Shown piece after piece: positions 8,164 through 18,357 of a DNA stretch of 64,000 bases; position 1 is the stretch's first letter; the number at the start of each line of letters is the position of its first letter. This DNA comes from Streptomyces sp. SCUT-3 (GTDB lineage: Bacteria; Actinomycetota; Actinomycetes; Streptomycetales; Streptomycetaceae). Below the pieces are notes generated by a model. It saw only the letters and a list, made by a program, of their open reading frames with translations, searched no databases and was not told the origin of the DNA. The DNA is taken from NCBI RefSeq assembly GCF_014083985.1, contig NZ_CP046907.1:2460001-2524000 (forward strand). The letters are read 5' to 3'. Position numbers and translations under genes: made by a program.

Positions 8164-9909
8164 TCAGACCGCCGTTCCCTCTCCCCTCTCCTTCTCCCGC
8201 ATGCCCAGGACGAAGCCGGAGCTCTCGCCGCTGCCGAGGAGTCCGCCGATGGCCCCGCCGCTGCCGCTGCCGCCGCCCGAGGAGCCCTCGTCGGAGCCGC
8301 CTCCGCCGCCGGAGGTGCCGCCGCTTCCGGCGGAGGGGGGTGTCGGGGCCGGTTCCCGGGGGGCCGGGGGCGGCGCCTGCTCCTGCGGTGCCTGGACGGT
8401 CGGGCCGTCCGGCTGCGGGACTCCGCCGCCCGTGGTGCCCGCGTCCGGGGCCGGCTCCGCCGCCGGGCTCGACGCCCGCTCGGAGGGGATGGCCGACGGG
8501 GAGGCCGGTCCGCGCCCGTTCCCGCCCGGGGAGGGGGTGCCGCCGCGCGGGCCGCCGGTGGGTGTCGGCAGCGGGGAGCCCGGCAGGTTGTTGACGGGCG
8601 GGTCGGACGGCCCGGGAACGTGGATCGTGGTGCTCCCGGAGCGCACGGCGCCGCCGAGGAGGGAGCCGAGCAGCAGCGTCATGCCCACGACGACGACGGC
8701 CAGGACGGTGCCGCGGCGGAGCACCCGGCGCCGCAGGTCCGCGATCGGGGCCCGCGGGCCCAGCGTGCGCCACGCCTCTCCGGCGAGGCGCGCGTCGAGC
8801 GAGTAGACCGGTGCGCCGGCGATGAGCAGCGGGCTCCAGGCCGCCAGGTAGATGAAGTCCGGCATGTTGTAGGCGGGGGCGCTGCGCCAGCTGACGGTGA
8901 GCAGGAGGGCGGCGGACAGCAGGATCCCGGCGCCGGCCGCGAGGCGCGTCCACAGGCCGAGCATGGTGAGGGTGCCGACCACGATCTGCAGGAAGGCGAC
9001 GGCGAGGCCGGCGCCGACGGGATGGGTCAGTGCGAAGTCCCGCAGCGGTTCGGCGGCCGTCCACGGTTCGAGCGAGGACAGCCACTGCACCATCGAGCCG
9101 CGGTCGCCGCCGCCGAAGAACACCGGGTCGCACAGCTTGCTCATCCCGGCGTAGACCGAGACGAAGCCGAGGAAGACGCGCAGCGGCAGCAGCACCAGGC
9201 CGAGGTTCATCCGGTGGCCCGGGTAGAAGGCGTGGCGCACCGGCTCGGAGCGGCCGCGCAGCCGGACCAGGCCGAGGAGGCCGTCCTGCCGCCCGTAGGA
9301 GTCGCGGTCGTCGTACGCCTCACGGTCGCCGTCGTACGTGTCGCGGTCGCCGTACTCGTCGCGGTCGTGTGCGTCGTGCGCGCCGCCGTGGACCGGGCCC
9401 GCCGCGTGCGGGCCGCGCGGGTCGCGCTGGGAGACCACCAGGGGCCGGACGCGCCGCGTGTCGTGGAGCCCGCTGTCCTCGTCGGGGCCGGCGAGCTGCG
9501 GGAGCAGGCGCGTCCCGGCGGCGTCCGGGTGCGGTGCGTCCGGGCGCAGGACGGGCATCCGCTGGGTGGTCTCGGTCCCGTCCGGGTCCGTCCCGCCGGC
9601 GGCCGGCCCGGGGACCGCGGCCCACGGGGAGGCGTTTCCGCGTCCGCCCTGCCGGAAGCCGGCCGCGGCCCCGAGGGGGGTGCGGGCGTCGGAGGCGGTG
9701 CGGACGGAGGTGGGGACGATGGGCAGCGGGCCGGTTCCGGCACCGGTGAGGATGGAGGGGCGCGGCGTCCGGGCGAGCATCACGCGGAAGCTGGCGTGGT
9801 TGACGGTGACCTGGGCCGGGTCCGACGGCACTTTGACCGGGCTCAGGATCGGGTCCTCTATCCCCTGGGCGCGTCCCCCTGCGCGGTCGGGGGATGTTCT
9901 TGTGTCCAC
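8164..9909 (-). CDS. DoxX-family membrane protein with long low-complexity tails
   Basis: 581 residues from GTG 9909. The centre (about residues 245-420) is a four-helix DoxX-type membrane domain: LGLVLLPLRVFLGFVSVYAG, AGLAVAFLQIVVGTLTMLGL and AAGAGILLSAALLLTVSW, followed by a further transmembrane segment VLAVVVVGMTLLLGSLLGGA. The first ~240 residues are charged and disordered with Asp/Tyr/Arg repeats (DRDEYGDRDTYDGDREAYDD), and the C-terminal ~140 are Pro/Gly/Ser-rich, presumably extracytoplasmic. DoxX proteins act in membrane redox/thiol metabolism; the role here is unknown. The poorly conserved tails explain the large size. Confidence 0.8.
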   Translation of the reverse strand: MDTRTSPDRAGGRAQGIEDPILSPVKVPSDPAQVTVNHASFRVMLARTPRPSILTGAGTGPLPIVPTSVRTASDARTPLGAAAGFRQGGRGNASPWAAVPGPAAGGTDPDGTETTQRMPVLRPDAPHPDAAGTRLLPQLAGPDEDSGLHDTRRVRPLVVSQRDPRGPHAAGPVHGGAHDAHDRDEYGDRDTYDGDREAYDDRDSYGRQDGLLGLVRLRGRSEPVRHAFYPGHRMNLGLVLLPLRVFLGFVSVYAGMSKLCDPVFFGGGDRGSMVQWLSSLEPWTAAEPLRDFALTHPVGAGLAVAFLQIVVGTLTMLGLWTRLAAGAGILLSAALLLTVSWRSAPAYNMPDFIYLAAWSPLLIAGAPVYSLDARLAGEAWRTLGPRAPIADLRRRVLRRGTVLAVVVVGMTLLLGSLLGGAVRSGSTTIHVPGPSDPPVNNLPGSPLPTPTGGPRGGTPSPGGNGRGPASPSAIPSERASSPAAEPAPDAGTTGGGVPQPDGPTVQAPQEQAPPPAPREPAPTPPSAGSGGTSGGGGGSDEGSSGGGSGSGGAIGGLLGSGESSGFVLGMREKERGEGTAV

Positions 9910-9977
9910 GCCCGGTTAACCGAGCGACGGTCCGTTAGGACACTGTCTCGCTCCGTATCGATGTCAAGGATCCGTCA

Positions 9978-10006
9978 AGCCGCCCGGGCGGTCGGCCCGG
10001 GCGGCT
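9978..10006 (-). terminator. Terminator of the rlmB transcript
   Basis: A 12-bp stem (AGCCGCCCGGGC / GCCCGGGCGGCT) with a 5-nt loop, about 70 bp after the rlmB stop on the minus strand. It probably ends the cysS-rlmB transcript. Confidence 0.65.
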
Positions 10007-10073
10007 GTGACGGCGGCGGCCGCGGCGGTCACGGCCCCGGCAGCAATGGCGGCGCGGGGCGCGCGGTGCGCGG

Positions 10074-11030
10074 TCAGGCCCTGCGGCGGGCGGCCTCGTA
10101 CAGGACGATGCCGGCGGCGACACCGGCGTTGAGGGACTCCGCGCCGCCCGGCATGGGGATGCGGACGGTCAGGTCGCAGGTCTCGCCGACGAGGCGGGAC
10201 AGGCCCTTGCCCTCGGAGCCGACCACGATCACGACCGGTCCGTCCAGGACGTCCAGCTCGGTCAGGTCCACGCCTCCGTCGGCGGCGAGGCCGACGACGG
10301 TGGCCCCGGCCTTCCGGTAGGACTCCAGGGTGCGGGTGAGGTTGGTGGCGCGGGCCACCGGGATCCTGGCCGCGGTGCCGGCGGAGGTCTTCCACGCGCC
10401 GGCCGTCATGCCGGCGGCCCGGCGCTCGGGGACGACCACGCCGTGTCCGCCGAAGGCGGCGGCGGAGCGGACCACGGCACCGAGGTTGCGCGGGTCGGTG
10501 ACCCCGTCGAGGGCGACGATCAGGGGGTCCTCGCCCTCGTCGGCCGCGGCCTCGAGCAGGTCGTCGGGGTGCGCGTACTCGTAGGGGGGGACCTGCAGGA
10601 CCAGGCCCTGGTGGTTGAGCCCGCCGGTGATCCGGTCCAGCTCGGGGCGCGGGGCCTCCATCAGCGGGATGCCGCGGTCGGCGGCCAGCTGGAGGGCCTC
10701 GCGGACCCGGTCGTCGCTGTCGATGTACTGGAGCACGTACAGGGCGGTCGCGGGGACGCCGCCGCGCAGCGCCTCGGCGACCGGGTTGCGGCCGACGACC
10801 ATCTCGGAGGCGGCCTTGGCGCCGCGCGGCCCGCCGCCGCGGCGCTGCTGGGCGACGGCGCGCTTGGCCTTGGCGTTCGCGGCCCGCTGCTTGGCGTGGC
10901 CCTTGCGCATCTCGGCGGGCGGGGTCGGGCCCTTGCCCTCCAGTCCCCTGCGGCGCTGGCCGCCGCTGCCTACCTGCATGCCCTTCTTGCTCGTGGAACG
11001 CCGGTTCCTGCGCTGGCTGTTGCCGGCCAT
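10074..11030 (-). CDS. rlmB: 23S rRNA (guanosine-2'-O-)-methyltransferase, RlmB/TrmH type
   Basis: 318 residues. A basic N-terminal extension ([19 protein letters not shown] to about residue 75) precedes the SpoU substrate-binding domain ([16 protein letters not shown]). The SPOUT knot follows with its three motifs: [32 protein letters not shown] and [19 protein letters not shown]. These mark 2'-O-ribose methylation of rRNA using SAM; RlmB modifies the conserved guanosine in the peptidyl-transferase region of 23S rRNA. It is the last gene of a minus-strand run after cysS, a conserved actinobacterial order. Some family members are resistance methylases for thiopeptides, but the housekeeping context argues against that. 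Confidence 0.9.
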   Translation of the reverse strand: MAGNSQRRNRRSTSKKGMQVGSGGQRRRGLEGKGPTPPAEMRKGHAKQRAANAKAKRAVAQQRRGGGPRGAKAASEMVVGRNPVAEALRGGVPATALYVLQYIDSDDRVREALQLAADRGIPLMEAPRPELDRITGGLNHQGLVLQVPPYEYAHPDDLLEAAADEGEDPLIVALDGVTDPRNLGAVVRSAAAFGGHGVVVPERRAAGMTAGAWKTSAGTAARIPVARATNLTRTLESYRKAGATVVGLAADGGVDLTELDVLDGPVVIVVGSEGKGLSRLVGETCDLTVRIPMPGGAESLNAGVAAGIVLYEAARRRA

Positions 11031-11274
11031 GGGTCACCTGTTTCTTCTTCTGCGCCCCGTGGCCGCGCGGCGCGCGGGGCGCCGTCCGTGGCTTCGGGAC
11101 TGCCGCGCCGGAGGGTGCTCCGGCGGCTGTCGGCTGCGGGTCTTGCGGGCGGTGGGGGTCCGGAGCGGTCCGGGCCGGTCCGGTTCTGCGGATCCGGCCC
11201 GGCCCGCCGGCCGGACGCTGCGGGAGGACGGTGCGGAGGGGCGTGGGCGTGGCCGTCGGGACGGTGCGGCCGGG

Positions 11275-12672
<1,398 letters not shown>

Positions 12673-12784
12673 CCCTCAAGGGTAGTGGGCGCACCCGGGT
12701 GCCCTGCCCCCGGCGGCGTGCGCGCCGCCCAAGCGTGACGTGTTCGCAAGACTCCGGCGCGTCCCCGCCTCCTCCCGCGCCCCG

Positions 12785-12836
12785 GCGGACGGGCCCGGGG
12801 TGTTCCCGAATCCGGGAACACCCCGGGCCCGTCCGC
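12785..12836 (-). terminator. Strong hairpin terminator after ispF
   Basis: A perfect 24-bp inverted repeat with a 4-nt loop (AATC); the left arm begins GCGGACGGGCCCGGGGTG. It sits 37 bp beyond the ispF stop on the minus strand and separates the ispD-ispF unit from cysS. Confidence 0.85.
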
Positions 12837-12873
12837 GGGATGCGGGCCGCGGGGTGCCGGCCGAGGGGGCCGT

Positions 12874-13383
12874 TCAGTGCAGCGGCACGACCAGGGCGGT
12901 GGCGATCGCGGCCAGCCCTTCGGCGCGGCCGGTCAGGCCGAGGCCGTCGGTGGTGGTGCCGGAGACGGAGACCGGGGCGCCCACCGCCTCGGAGAGCACC
13001 CGCTGCGCCTCCTCGCGGCGCCTGCCGATCTTCGGCCGCACGCCGATCACCTGGACCGAGACGTTGCCGATCCGGAACCCGGCGTCGCGGACGATGCGCG
13101 CGGCCTCGCGCAGGAGGGTCGTGCCGGAGGCCCCGGACCACTCCGGCCGGTCGGTGCCGAAGTGCGCGCCGAGGTCGCCGACACCGGCCGCGGAGAACAG
13201 CGCGTCGCACGCGGCGTGGGCGGCGACGTCGCCGTCGGAGTGGCCGGCGAGGCCGAACCCGGACCCCTCCCACTCCAGGCCGGCGACCCACAGGGGCCGG
13301 CCGGCCTCGAATGCGTGGACGTCGGTGCCGATCCCGGTGCGGGGCAGCGGCGGCAGCGGCTGCGCCTGCTGCTCAGTAGCCAT
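12874..13383 (-). CDS. ispF: 2-C-methyl-D-erythritol 2,4-cyclodiphosphate synthase
   Basis: 169 residues, ATG 13383. The metal-binding D-x-H is in [12 protein letters not shown], and [20 protein letters not shown] carries further zinc and substrate residues. The C-terminal signature [19 protein letters not shown] closes the trimer active site. It cyclises CDP-ME-2-phosphate with loss of CMP in the MEP isoprenoid pathway. It overlaps ispD by 11 bp, so the two are translationally coupled, and together they supply the third and fifth pathway steps. Start is unambiguous: the ATG follows the conserved overlap. Confidence 0.96.
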   Translation of the reverse strand: MATEQQAQPLPPLPRTGIGTDVHAFEAGRPLWVAGLEWEGSGFGLAGHSDGDVAAHAACDALFSAAGVGDLGAHFGTDRPEWSGASGTTLLREAARIVRDAGFRIGNVSVQVIGVRPKIGRRREEAQRVLSEAVGAPVSVSGTTTDGLGLTGRAEGLAAIATALVVPLH

Positions 13384-14095
13384 CGTTGGCCCTCCTGCGG
13401 GCGAGTACGGCCTCGGCCAGGACGAGGTCCAGCGGCCTGGTCACCTTGAACGCCTCCTCGTGGCCGGGCACGGCCACGACCTGCACGCCGATGCTCTCGA
13501 CCATGCCGGCGTCGTCGGTGGCGCCCTCGCCGCGGGCGGCGACCTTCTCGTGGGCGGCCGCCAGGACGTCGCGCCGGAACCCCTGCGGGGTCTGCACGGC
13601 GCGCAGCAGGGACCGTTCCGGAGTGCCGACGACGGGCTCGGGGCCGTCCTCGCGGGGCTCGACCTGCTTGACGGTGTCGGCCAGCGGCAGGACCGGGACC
13701 ACGGCGGGCGAGCCGGCGCGCACCGCCGCGACGACGGCGTCGACCGTCTCGACGGGCACGAGGGGGCGCGCCGCGTCGTGGACGAGCACCGTCTCGACGT
13801 CCTCGGGGACGGCGGCCAGGCCGAGCCGCACCGACTCCTGCCGGGTGTCCCCGCCCGCGACGACCCGGACGTCCGCGGCCGTGGGCAGGCCGTGGGTGTC
13901 CAGCAGCGAGCGGACCTCCGCCACGCCGTCCGGCGGTGCGACGACCACGATCAGGGTGACGGCGCGGGAGCGCGCGAGTGCGCGGACCGCGTGCACCAGG
14001 ATGGGCACGCCGTTGAGCGTGCGCAGCGCCTTGGGCGCGCCGGGGCCGAGCCGAACTCCTCGGCCGGCGGCTGGAATTACTGCTGCGGTGTTCAG
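13373..14095 (-). CDS. ispD: 2-C-methyl-D-erythritol 4-phosphate cytidylyltransferase, non-standard start
   Basis: The family's CTP-binding loop is present ([20 protein letters not shown]), with [11 protein letters not shown] and [11 protein letters not shown] later on. The first ATG, GTG or TTG in this frame is GTG 14008, which lies after the CTP loop and would give a dead enzyme. The frame is open back to a stop at 14126-14128. CTG at 14095 gives a 240-residue protein and has GAGGA seven bases upstream, so I take CTG as start. A seven-codon ATG mini-ORF (14106-14129, MSDTHIG) ends in that ribosome site. Alternatives are an ATT/ATA start, a real frameshift fusing the mini-ORF, or a sequencing error. 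The enzyme makes CDP-methylerythritol. Confidence 0.85.
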   Translation of the reverse strand: MNTAAVIPAAGRGVRLGPGAPKALRTLNGVPILVHAVRALARSRAVTLIVVVAPPDGVAEVRSLLDTHGLPTAADVRVVAGGDTRQESVRLGLAAVPEDVETVLVHDAARPLVPVETVDAVVAAVRAGSPAVVPVLPLADTVKQVEPREDGPEPVVGTPERSLLRAVQTPQGFRRDVLAAAHEKVAARGEGATDDAGMVESIGVQVVAVPGHEEAFKVTRPLDLVLAEAVLARRRANDGY

Positions 14096-14346
14096 GTTTG
14101 TGTCCTCAACCGATGTGGGTATCGCTCATCGTGCCGGGCGCGACGCCCTTCCGGCCCCTTCCGTGCACGCCGGACGGAGCGGCGGCGGTCCGGCCGGGCA
14201 CCTGCTGTCGCGCGCCGCCCGCCGTCACCGGCGGCGTGCGCCCCGGGAACGGCCGACGGCATGCGGGCGCCCACGGACATGCAGCAGCGCCCGGCTCGTG
14301 TCGGCGGTGGGAGCCGACACCGGCAGGGCTCTGCGGCATCGCAGTG

Positions 14347-14829
14347 TCAGGACGCGAGGACCTCGTCGAGCAGGGTCTCGGCCTTGTCCTCGTTGGTGTT
14401 CTCGGCAAGAGCGAGCTCGCTGACGAGGATCTGGCGCGCCTTGGCCAGCATTCGCTTCTCACCGGCGGACAGTCCGCGCTCGCGCTCGCGGCGCCACAGG
14501 TCGCGGACGACCTCGGCGACCTTGATGACATCGCCGGAGGCGAGCTTCTCGAGGTTCGCCTTGTAGCGGCGCGACCAGTTGGTGGGCTCCTCGGTGTACG
14601 GTGCGCGCAGCACCTCGAAGACCCGGTCCAGCCCGTCCTGACCGACCACGTCGCGCACTCCGACGAACTCCGCGTTGTCCGCGGGCACGCGCACCGTCAA
14701 GTCGCCCTGGGCGACCTTGAGCACCAAGTAGGTCTTGTCCACGCCCTTGATCTGCCGTGTTTCGATGGCCTCGATCAACGCAGCCCCGTGATGGGGATAG
14801 ACCACGGTGTCGCCAACCTTGAACGTCAT
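14347..14829 (-). CDS. carD: CarD-family RNA polymerase-binding regulator
   Basis: 160 residues, the standard actinobacterial CarD length. The N-terminal RNA-polymerase interaction domain (Tudor-like) reads [20 protein letters not shown] with [20 protein letters not shown]; the helical C-terminal DNA-binding domain includes [17 protein letters not shown] and the conserved Trp that stabilises the open promoter bubble. CarD binds the RNAP beta lobe and activates most housekeeping promoters, including rRNA. It sits upstream of ispD-ispF with a 250-bp gap, a conserved actinobacterial order. AAGGGG lies 12 bases before the ATG. Confidence 0.95.
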   Translation of the reverse strand: MTFKVGDTVVYPHHGAALIEAIETRQIKGVDKTYLVLKVAQGDLTVRVPADNAEFVGVRDVVGQDGLDRVFEVLRAPYTEEPTNWSRRYKANLEKLASGDVIKVAEVVRDLWRRERERGLSAGEKRMLAKARQILVSELALAENTNEDKAETLLDEVLAS

Positions 14830-15350
14830 GTGACAGGTACCCCTTCCGTGGCTATCCAGGGTAACACGCCCGGAGCCTCACCTGAATGGCGTTTTCGCAG
14901 GTCAGGGCATATCTCGGGGCTTGACAAGGCCCCCCGTGACGTGCTCGGACCGGGGCTCCGGGAGGGGTATTCGCAGGTCGGAGCGGGTATGAGGAAGAGC
15001 CGAAACGCACCTGACGCCCCGTCGAACCCCTCGAAGAGCGGGGCGAAAAACGCCCGTTTGTCCGCCCGGGCCGACCCCTCGGAGGGCCGGGTTCCACCAT
15101 CCGGACCACCGGCCGGAAATTGCCGGAATGAAGAATTGCATTTCGATCTTGCCGGGCGGCCGGACGGATTCTCCGCGGATTCTCCGCACGTGTCATGAAC
15201 ACATGCCCGCCCTCCTCCTCGCGGGGCCGATCGGACCATCCCCGGGCGCGGTGGGGTGCCGGGTGCGCGGCGCCGAGGGGGGCTCGGTAACCTAAGGCCG
15301 CCGGAAGGTCACCGTCCCGATCCGATCCCAGCCAAGGAGATGCCGCCGCC
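14830..15350. other. 521-bp intergenic region between divergent carD and lipoprotein genes
   Basis: No convincing gene. It holds the promoters of carD (minus) and the lipoprotein gene (plus; a TAACCT -10-like element at 15288-15293). A small hairpin GGGCGAAAAACGCCC followed by GTTTG lies at 15041-15059. A less GC-rich patch at 15110-15160 (GAAATTGCCGGAATGAAGAATT) could hold another minus-strand promoter. Confidence 0.5.
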
Positions 15351-15989
15351 GTGAGCCGCAGCCTTCGACGCGGTGCCCTCGCCGCCGCCCTCGCCCTCGC
15401 CGCCGCCGCCCCGCTGTCCGCCTGCGCGGCCGGCAACGACGCGGAGAGCCTGCAGATCAAGCCGGACAACGCCGCCACCGCGGTCGGCGACATCAAGATC
15501 CAGAACGCCGTGGTCATCACGACCGACGAGGGCGCCGGGCCGACCGCCGTCTCCGCCAACGTCTTCAACGACGGCTCCAAGGACCAGACGATCGAGTCGA
15601 TCACGGTCGACGGCGCCGGCGCGCCGGTCGAGCTCTCCCCCGCCGGCGGCGGGGGCAAGGTGGTCGTCCCCGCGAACGGCAGCCTGGTCCTCGGCGGCAA
15701 GGGCAACGCCTCCGCCACCCTGGCCAAGGACAGCGGCGTGACCACGGGCGACTACCAGAAGGTCGTCTTCAGGTTCAGCGACGAGGGCGAGGTCGCCATC
15801 GAGGCGCACGTGGTCTCCCCCCACGGCACCTACGCCTCCTTCGGCCCGAGCTCCGAGGCGTCCGCGCCGTCCGGGAGCTCCTCCCCCTCCGCCAAGCCCT
15901 CCGAGACCGCCGAGAAGGGGACCGCCTCCCCCGCGGCCGCGGAGAAGTCCCCGGCCGCCGACGAGGAGAAGCCCTCCGCGGGCCACTGA
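15351..15989 (+). CDS. Secreted lipoprotein of unknown function
   Basis: 212 residues from GTG 15351, with AAGGAG about 11 bases upstream. A lipobox signal peptide is evident: basic SRSLRRG, hydrophobic AALAAALALAAAAP, then LSAC with lipidated Cys at about residue 24. The mature domain (residues about 35-165, ending HVVSPHGTYASFG) is beta-rich and resembles copper-chaperone-like or DUF461-type folds, but lacks the Met/His metal ligands expected of a PCu(A)C protein. The last 45 residues are a Ser/Pro/Lys linker. Membrane-anchored on the outer face. It faces away from carD and converges on phoP. Confidence 0.75.
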   Translation: MSRSLRRGALAAALALAAAAPLSACAAGNDAESLQIKPDNAATAVGDIKIQNAVVITTDEGAGPTAVSANVFNDGSKDQTIESITVDGAGAPVELSPAGGGGKVVVPANGSLVLGGKGNASATLAKDSGVTTGDYQKVVFRFSDEGEVAIEAHVVSPHGTYASFGPSSEASAPSGSSSPSAKPSETAEKGTASPAAAEKSPAADEEKPSAGH

Positions 15990-16089
15990 CGGCACCGGCA
16001 CCGTGCGGCGCGCCCCGGTGGCCCGGGGGCGGCCGCACGGCCGCCCGGCCGGGCACGGGCCCGTACGGGAGGCGCAGGAACGCGCACGC

Positions 16090-16132
16090 AAGGAGGCGGG
16101 GCCCCCGGTCGTACCGGGTGCCCCGCCTCCTT
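16090..16132. terminator. Bidirectional terminator between the lipoprotein gene and phoP
   Basis: A 20-bp nearly perfect stem (AAGGAGGCGGGGC...GCCCCGCCTCCTT) flanked by A and T ends, between convergent genes and 58 bp beyond the phoP stop. Confidence 0.8.
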
Positions 16133-16190
16133 CGTGCTCTCCCCCGTCGCCGTGCCCGGCCGGCCGACCGGGCGGCCGGGCACGGGCCGG

Positions 16191-16871
16191 TCAGGGCTCG
16201 AACTTGTAGCCCAGGCCCCGCACCGTCACCAGGTAGCGCGGCGCGCCCGGGTCCGGCTCGATCTTGGCGCGCAGCCGCTTGACGTGGACGTCCAGCGTCT
16301 TGGTGTCGCCGACGTAGTCCGCGCCCCAGACCCGGTCGATGAGCTGCATGCGGGTCAGCACCCGGCCGGCGTTGCGCAGCAGCATCTCCAGCAGGTCGAA
16401 CTCCTTCAGCGGCAGGTCGACCTTGGCGCCGGAGACGGTCACCACGTGGCGGTCGACGTCCATGCGGACCGGGCCGGCCTCCAGGGCCGCCGGGGCGACC
16501 TCCTCCGGCTCCCCGCGGCGCCGCAGCACCGCGCGGATGCGCGCCACCAGCTCCCGGGAGGAGAAGGGCTTGGTGACGTAGTCGTCGGCACCTATCTCCA
16601 GGCCGACGACCTTGTCGATCTCGCTGTCCTTGGCGGTAACCATGATGACGGGGACGTTGGAGCGGCCCCGCAGCTGCCGGCACACCTCGGTGCCGGGCAG
16701 GCCTGGGAGCATCAGGTCGAGCAGGACCAGGTCGGCGCCGTTGCGCTCGAACTCGTCCAGTCCGTCCGGTCCGGTGGTCGCCACCGCGACCTCGAATCCC
16801 TCCTTGCGGAGCATGTAGGACAGTGCGTCGCTGAACGACTCCTCGTCCTCTACGACGAGCACTCGGGTCAC
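16191..16871 (-). CDS. phoP: Phosphate response regulator PhoP
   Basis: 226 residues from GTG 16871. An OmpR-type response regulator: acidic pair VVEDEES, phosphorylatable D52 in LVLLDLMLPG, conserved Thr/Lys in VTAKDS and VTKPFSS. The winged-helix output domain begins near residue 130 and has the DNA-recognition helix in TLDVHVKRLRAKIEPD, ending RGLGYKFEP. In Streptomyces PhoP controls phosphate starvation genes (pst, phoU, phoA) and represses nitrogen and antibiotic genes. It overlaps phoR by 4 bp (GTGA), so the pair is translationally coupled. Orientation divergent from phoU confirms the assignment. Confidence 0.95.
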   Translation of the reverse strand: MTRVLVVEDEESFSDALSYMLRKEGFEVAVATTGPDGLDEFERNGADLVLLDLMLPGLPGTEVCRQLRGRSNVPVIMVTAKDSEIDKVVGLEIGADDYVTKPFSSRELVARIRAVLRRRGEPEEVAPAALEAGPVRMDVDRHVVTVSGAKVDLPLKEFDLLEMLLRNAGRVLTRMQLIDRVWGADYVGDTKTLDVHVKRLRAKIEPDPGAPRYLVTVRGLGYKFEP

Positions 16872-18136
16872 GGAAGGACCTCCGGGGCAGGAAGGTGAGC
16901 AGGGGTTCCGGGACCGGTGTCGGCCCCGGGGGTGGAAAGGCCGTCGCGGTTTCCGCGACCGCCCCGCCCGTCGCGTCCGCCTCGTTCGGCGGACGCCCGG
17001 GGCAGTCGGAGGGTGAAGGTGGAGCCCTGTCCCTCGGCGCTCCACACGGTGACCTCTCCACCGTGCGAGGCGGCCACGTGCTTGACGATGGACAGGCCGA
17101 GACCGGTGCCGCCCGTGGCGCGCGAGCGCGCGGGGTCGACCCGGTAGAACCGCTCGAATATGCGGTCCCGGTCCTTCTCGGAGATCCCGATGCCCTGGTC
17201 GGTCACCGAGATCTCGACGAGGTCGCCGCCGGCGGCGGAGACGGCGCGCCCGGCGATCCCCACACGGGTGCGCGCGGGGCTGTAGTTGACCGCGTTCTCC
17301 ACGAGGTTGCCCAGGGCCGCGGCGAGCTGGCTGCGGCTCCCCCATATGTACAGGCCCGGCGTGGCCCCGGTGGCGATGGTGATCTGCTTGGTCGCCGCCT
17401 GCTGGCGGCAGCGCTCCACCGCCTCGGTGACCAGGTCGTCGACGGCCACCGGCTCGGAGTCCTCCAGCGGGTCGTCGTTCTGCACCCGGGAGAGGTCGAT
17501 GATCTCCTGCACCAGGCTGGTCAGGCGGGTGGCCTCGGCCTGCATGCGGCCGGCGAAGCGCTGCACGGCCTCGGGGTCGTCGCAGGCGTCCATGACGGCC
17601 TCGGAGAGCAGGGAGAGCGCCCCCACCGGGGTCTTGAGCTCGTGGCTGACGTTGGCCACGAAGTCGCGGCGCACCGCCTCGATGCGGCGCGACTCGGTGA
17701 GGTCGTCCACCAGCAGGAGCACCAGGCGGGAGCCGAGCGGGGCCACCCGTGCGGAGACGGCCAGGGCCTCGCCCCTGCCGGTGCCGCGGCGGGGCAGGTC
17801 CAGTTCGGTCTGGCGTATCTCCCCGTCGCGGCGGGTGTCGCGGGCCATCTGCAGCAGCTGGTCGACGGCGAGCCGGCCTCCGCGCACCAGTCCGAGGGCG
17901 TAGGCGGCGGAGCTGGCCTTGACGACGGCGTCGCCCTCGTCGAGGACCACGGCGGAGGAGCGCAGCACCGACAGCACGGTGTCCACACCGGGGGGCAGCA
18001 CGGCCTCGGTGTGCAGGGAGGCACGGGTGACGCCGGCCTGCTCGCGTTCGCTCCAGCGGAACGCGAGCATGGCGACCACCCCGGTGCACACCCCGGCGAT
18101 CGCACTGCCTGCGGCGAGTGCCGCGTTGACGTCCAT
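16868..18136 (-). CDS. phoR: Phosphate sensor histidine kinase PhoR
   Basis: 422 residues, ATG 18136. One N-terminal membrane segment (LAAGSAIAGVCTGVVAMLAF) and no periplasmic sensor, as in actinobacterial PhoR. A PAS-like region spans about 50-150. The HisKA box FVANVSHELKTPVGALS carries the phosphorylated histidine. HATPase motifs are NLVENAVNYSP (N box), VTDQGIGISEKD (G1), FERFYRVDPARSR (F) and GTGLGLSIVKHVAASHGG (G2). A Gly/Arg-rich tail of about 45 residues follows. It phosphorylates PhoP at low phosphate and is presumably held in check by the Pst-PhoU complex. Confidence 0.95.
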   Translation of the reverse strand: MDVNAALAAGSAIAGVCTGVVAMLAFRWSEREQAGVTRASLHTEAVLPPGVDTVLSVLRSSAVVLDEGDAVVKASSAAYALGLVRGGRLAVDQLLQMARDTRRDGEIRQTELDLPRRGTGRGEALAVSARVAPLGSRLVLLLVDDLTESRRIEAVRRDFVANVSHELKTPVGALSLLSEAVMDACDDPEAVQRFAGRMQAEATRLTSLVQEIIDLSRVQNDDPLEDSEPVAVDDLVTEAVERCRQQAATKQITIATGATPGLYIWGSRSQLAAALGNLVENAVNYSPARTRVGIAGRAVSAAGGDLVEISVTDQGIGISEKDRDRIFERFYRVDPARSRATGGTGLGLSIVKHVAASHGGEVTVWSAEGQGSTFTLRLPRASAERGGRDGRGGRGNRDGLSTPGADTGPGTPAHLPAPEVLP

Positions 18137-18179
18137 GCCGCCAGGGTATGCGCGAAAGGCGGGAGCAAAACATGCATAA

Positions 18180-18255
18180 GGTCACCGGCTCGAACACTCG
18201 TTGCCAAGAGTTCACCCGGGTGACGGAAGTGGTTCATTCCGGCGGTTCGCCCGGT
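18180..18255. promoter_or_regulatory. Candidate PHO box between phoR and phoU
   Basis: GTTCACC at 18210, GTTCATT at 18232 (exactly 22 bp later) and GTTCGCC at 18245 match the GTTCACC-type direct repeat units bound by Streptomyces PhoP, which recur every 11 bp. A further GGTCACC lies at 18180. They lie 100-180 bp before the phoU start and 45-120 bp before phoR, so autoregulation of both directions is likely. Confidence 0.65.
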
Positions 18256-18357
18256 ACGCGTGCCGGTCGCAGCGTGGGTGGCGGCTCCACCGGCAGTGCG
18301 CCGTGTGCGAGGGTGAGGCGCCAGGAGCGCCGGTTCCCAGACAGTGAGAGGACTACG

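Noticed and set aside
13373-14008. ispD starting at GTG 14008
   Set aside because: This start would remove the conserved CTP-binding loop that is coded just upstream in the same frame.
14106-14129. Seven-codon ATG ORF as a gene
   Set aside because: Too short to call independently; reported only as a possible coupling leader for ispD.
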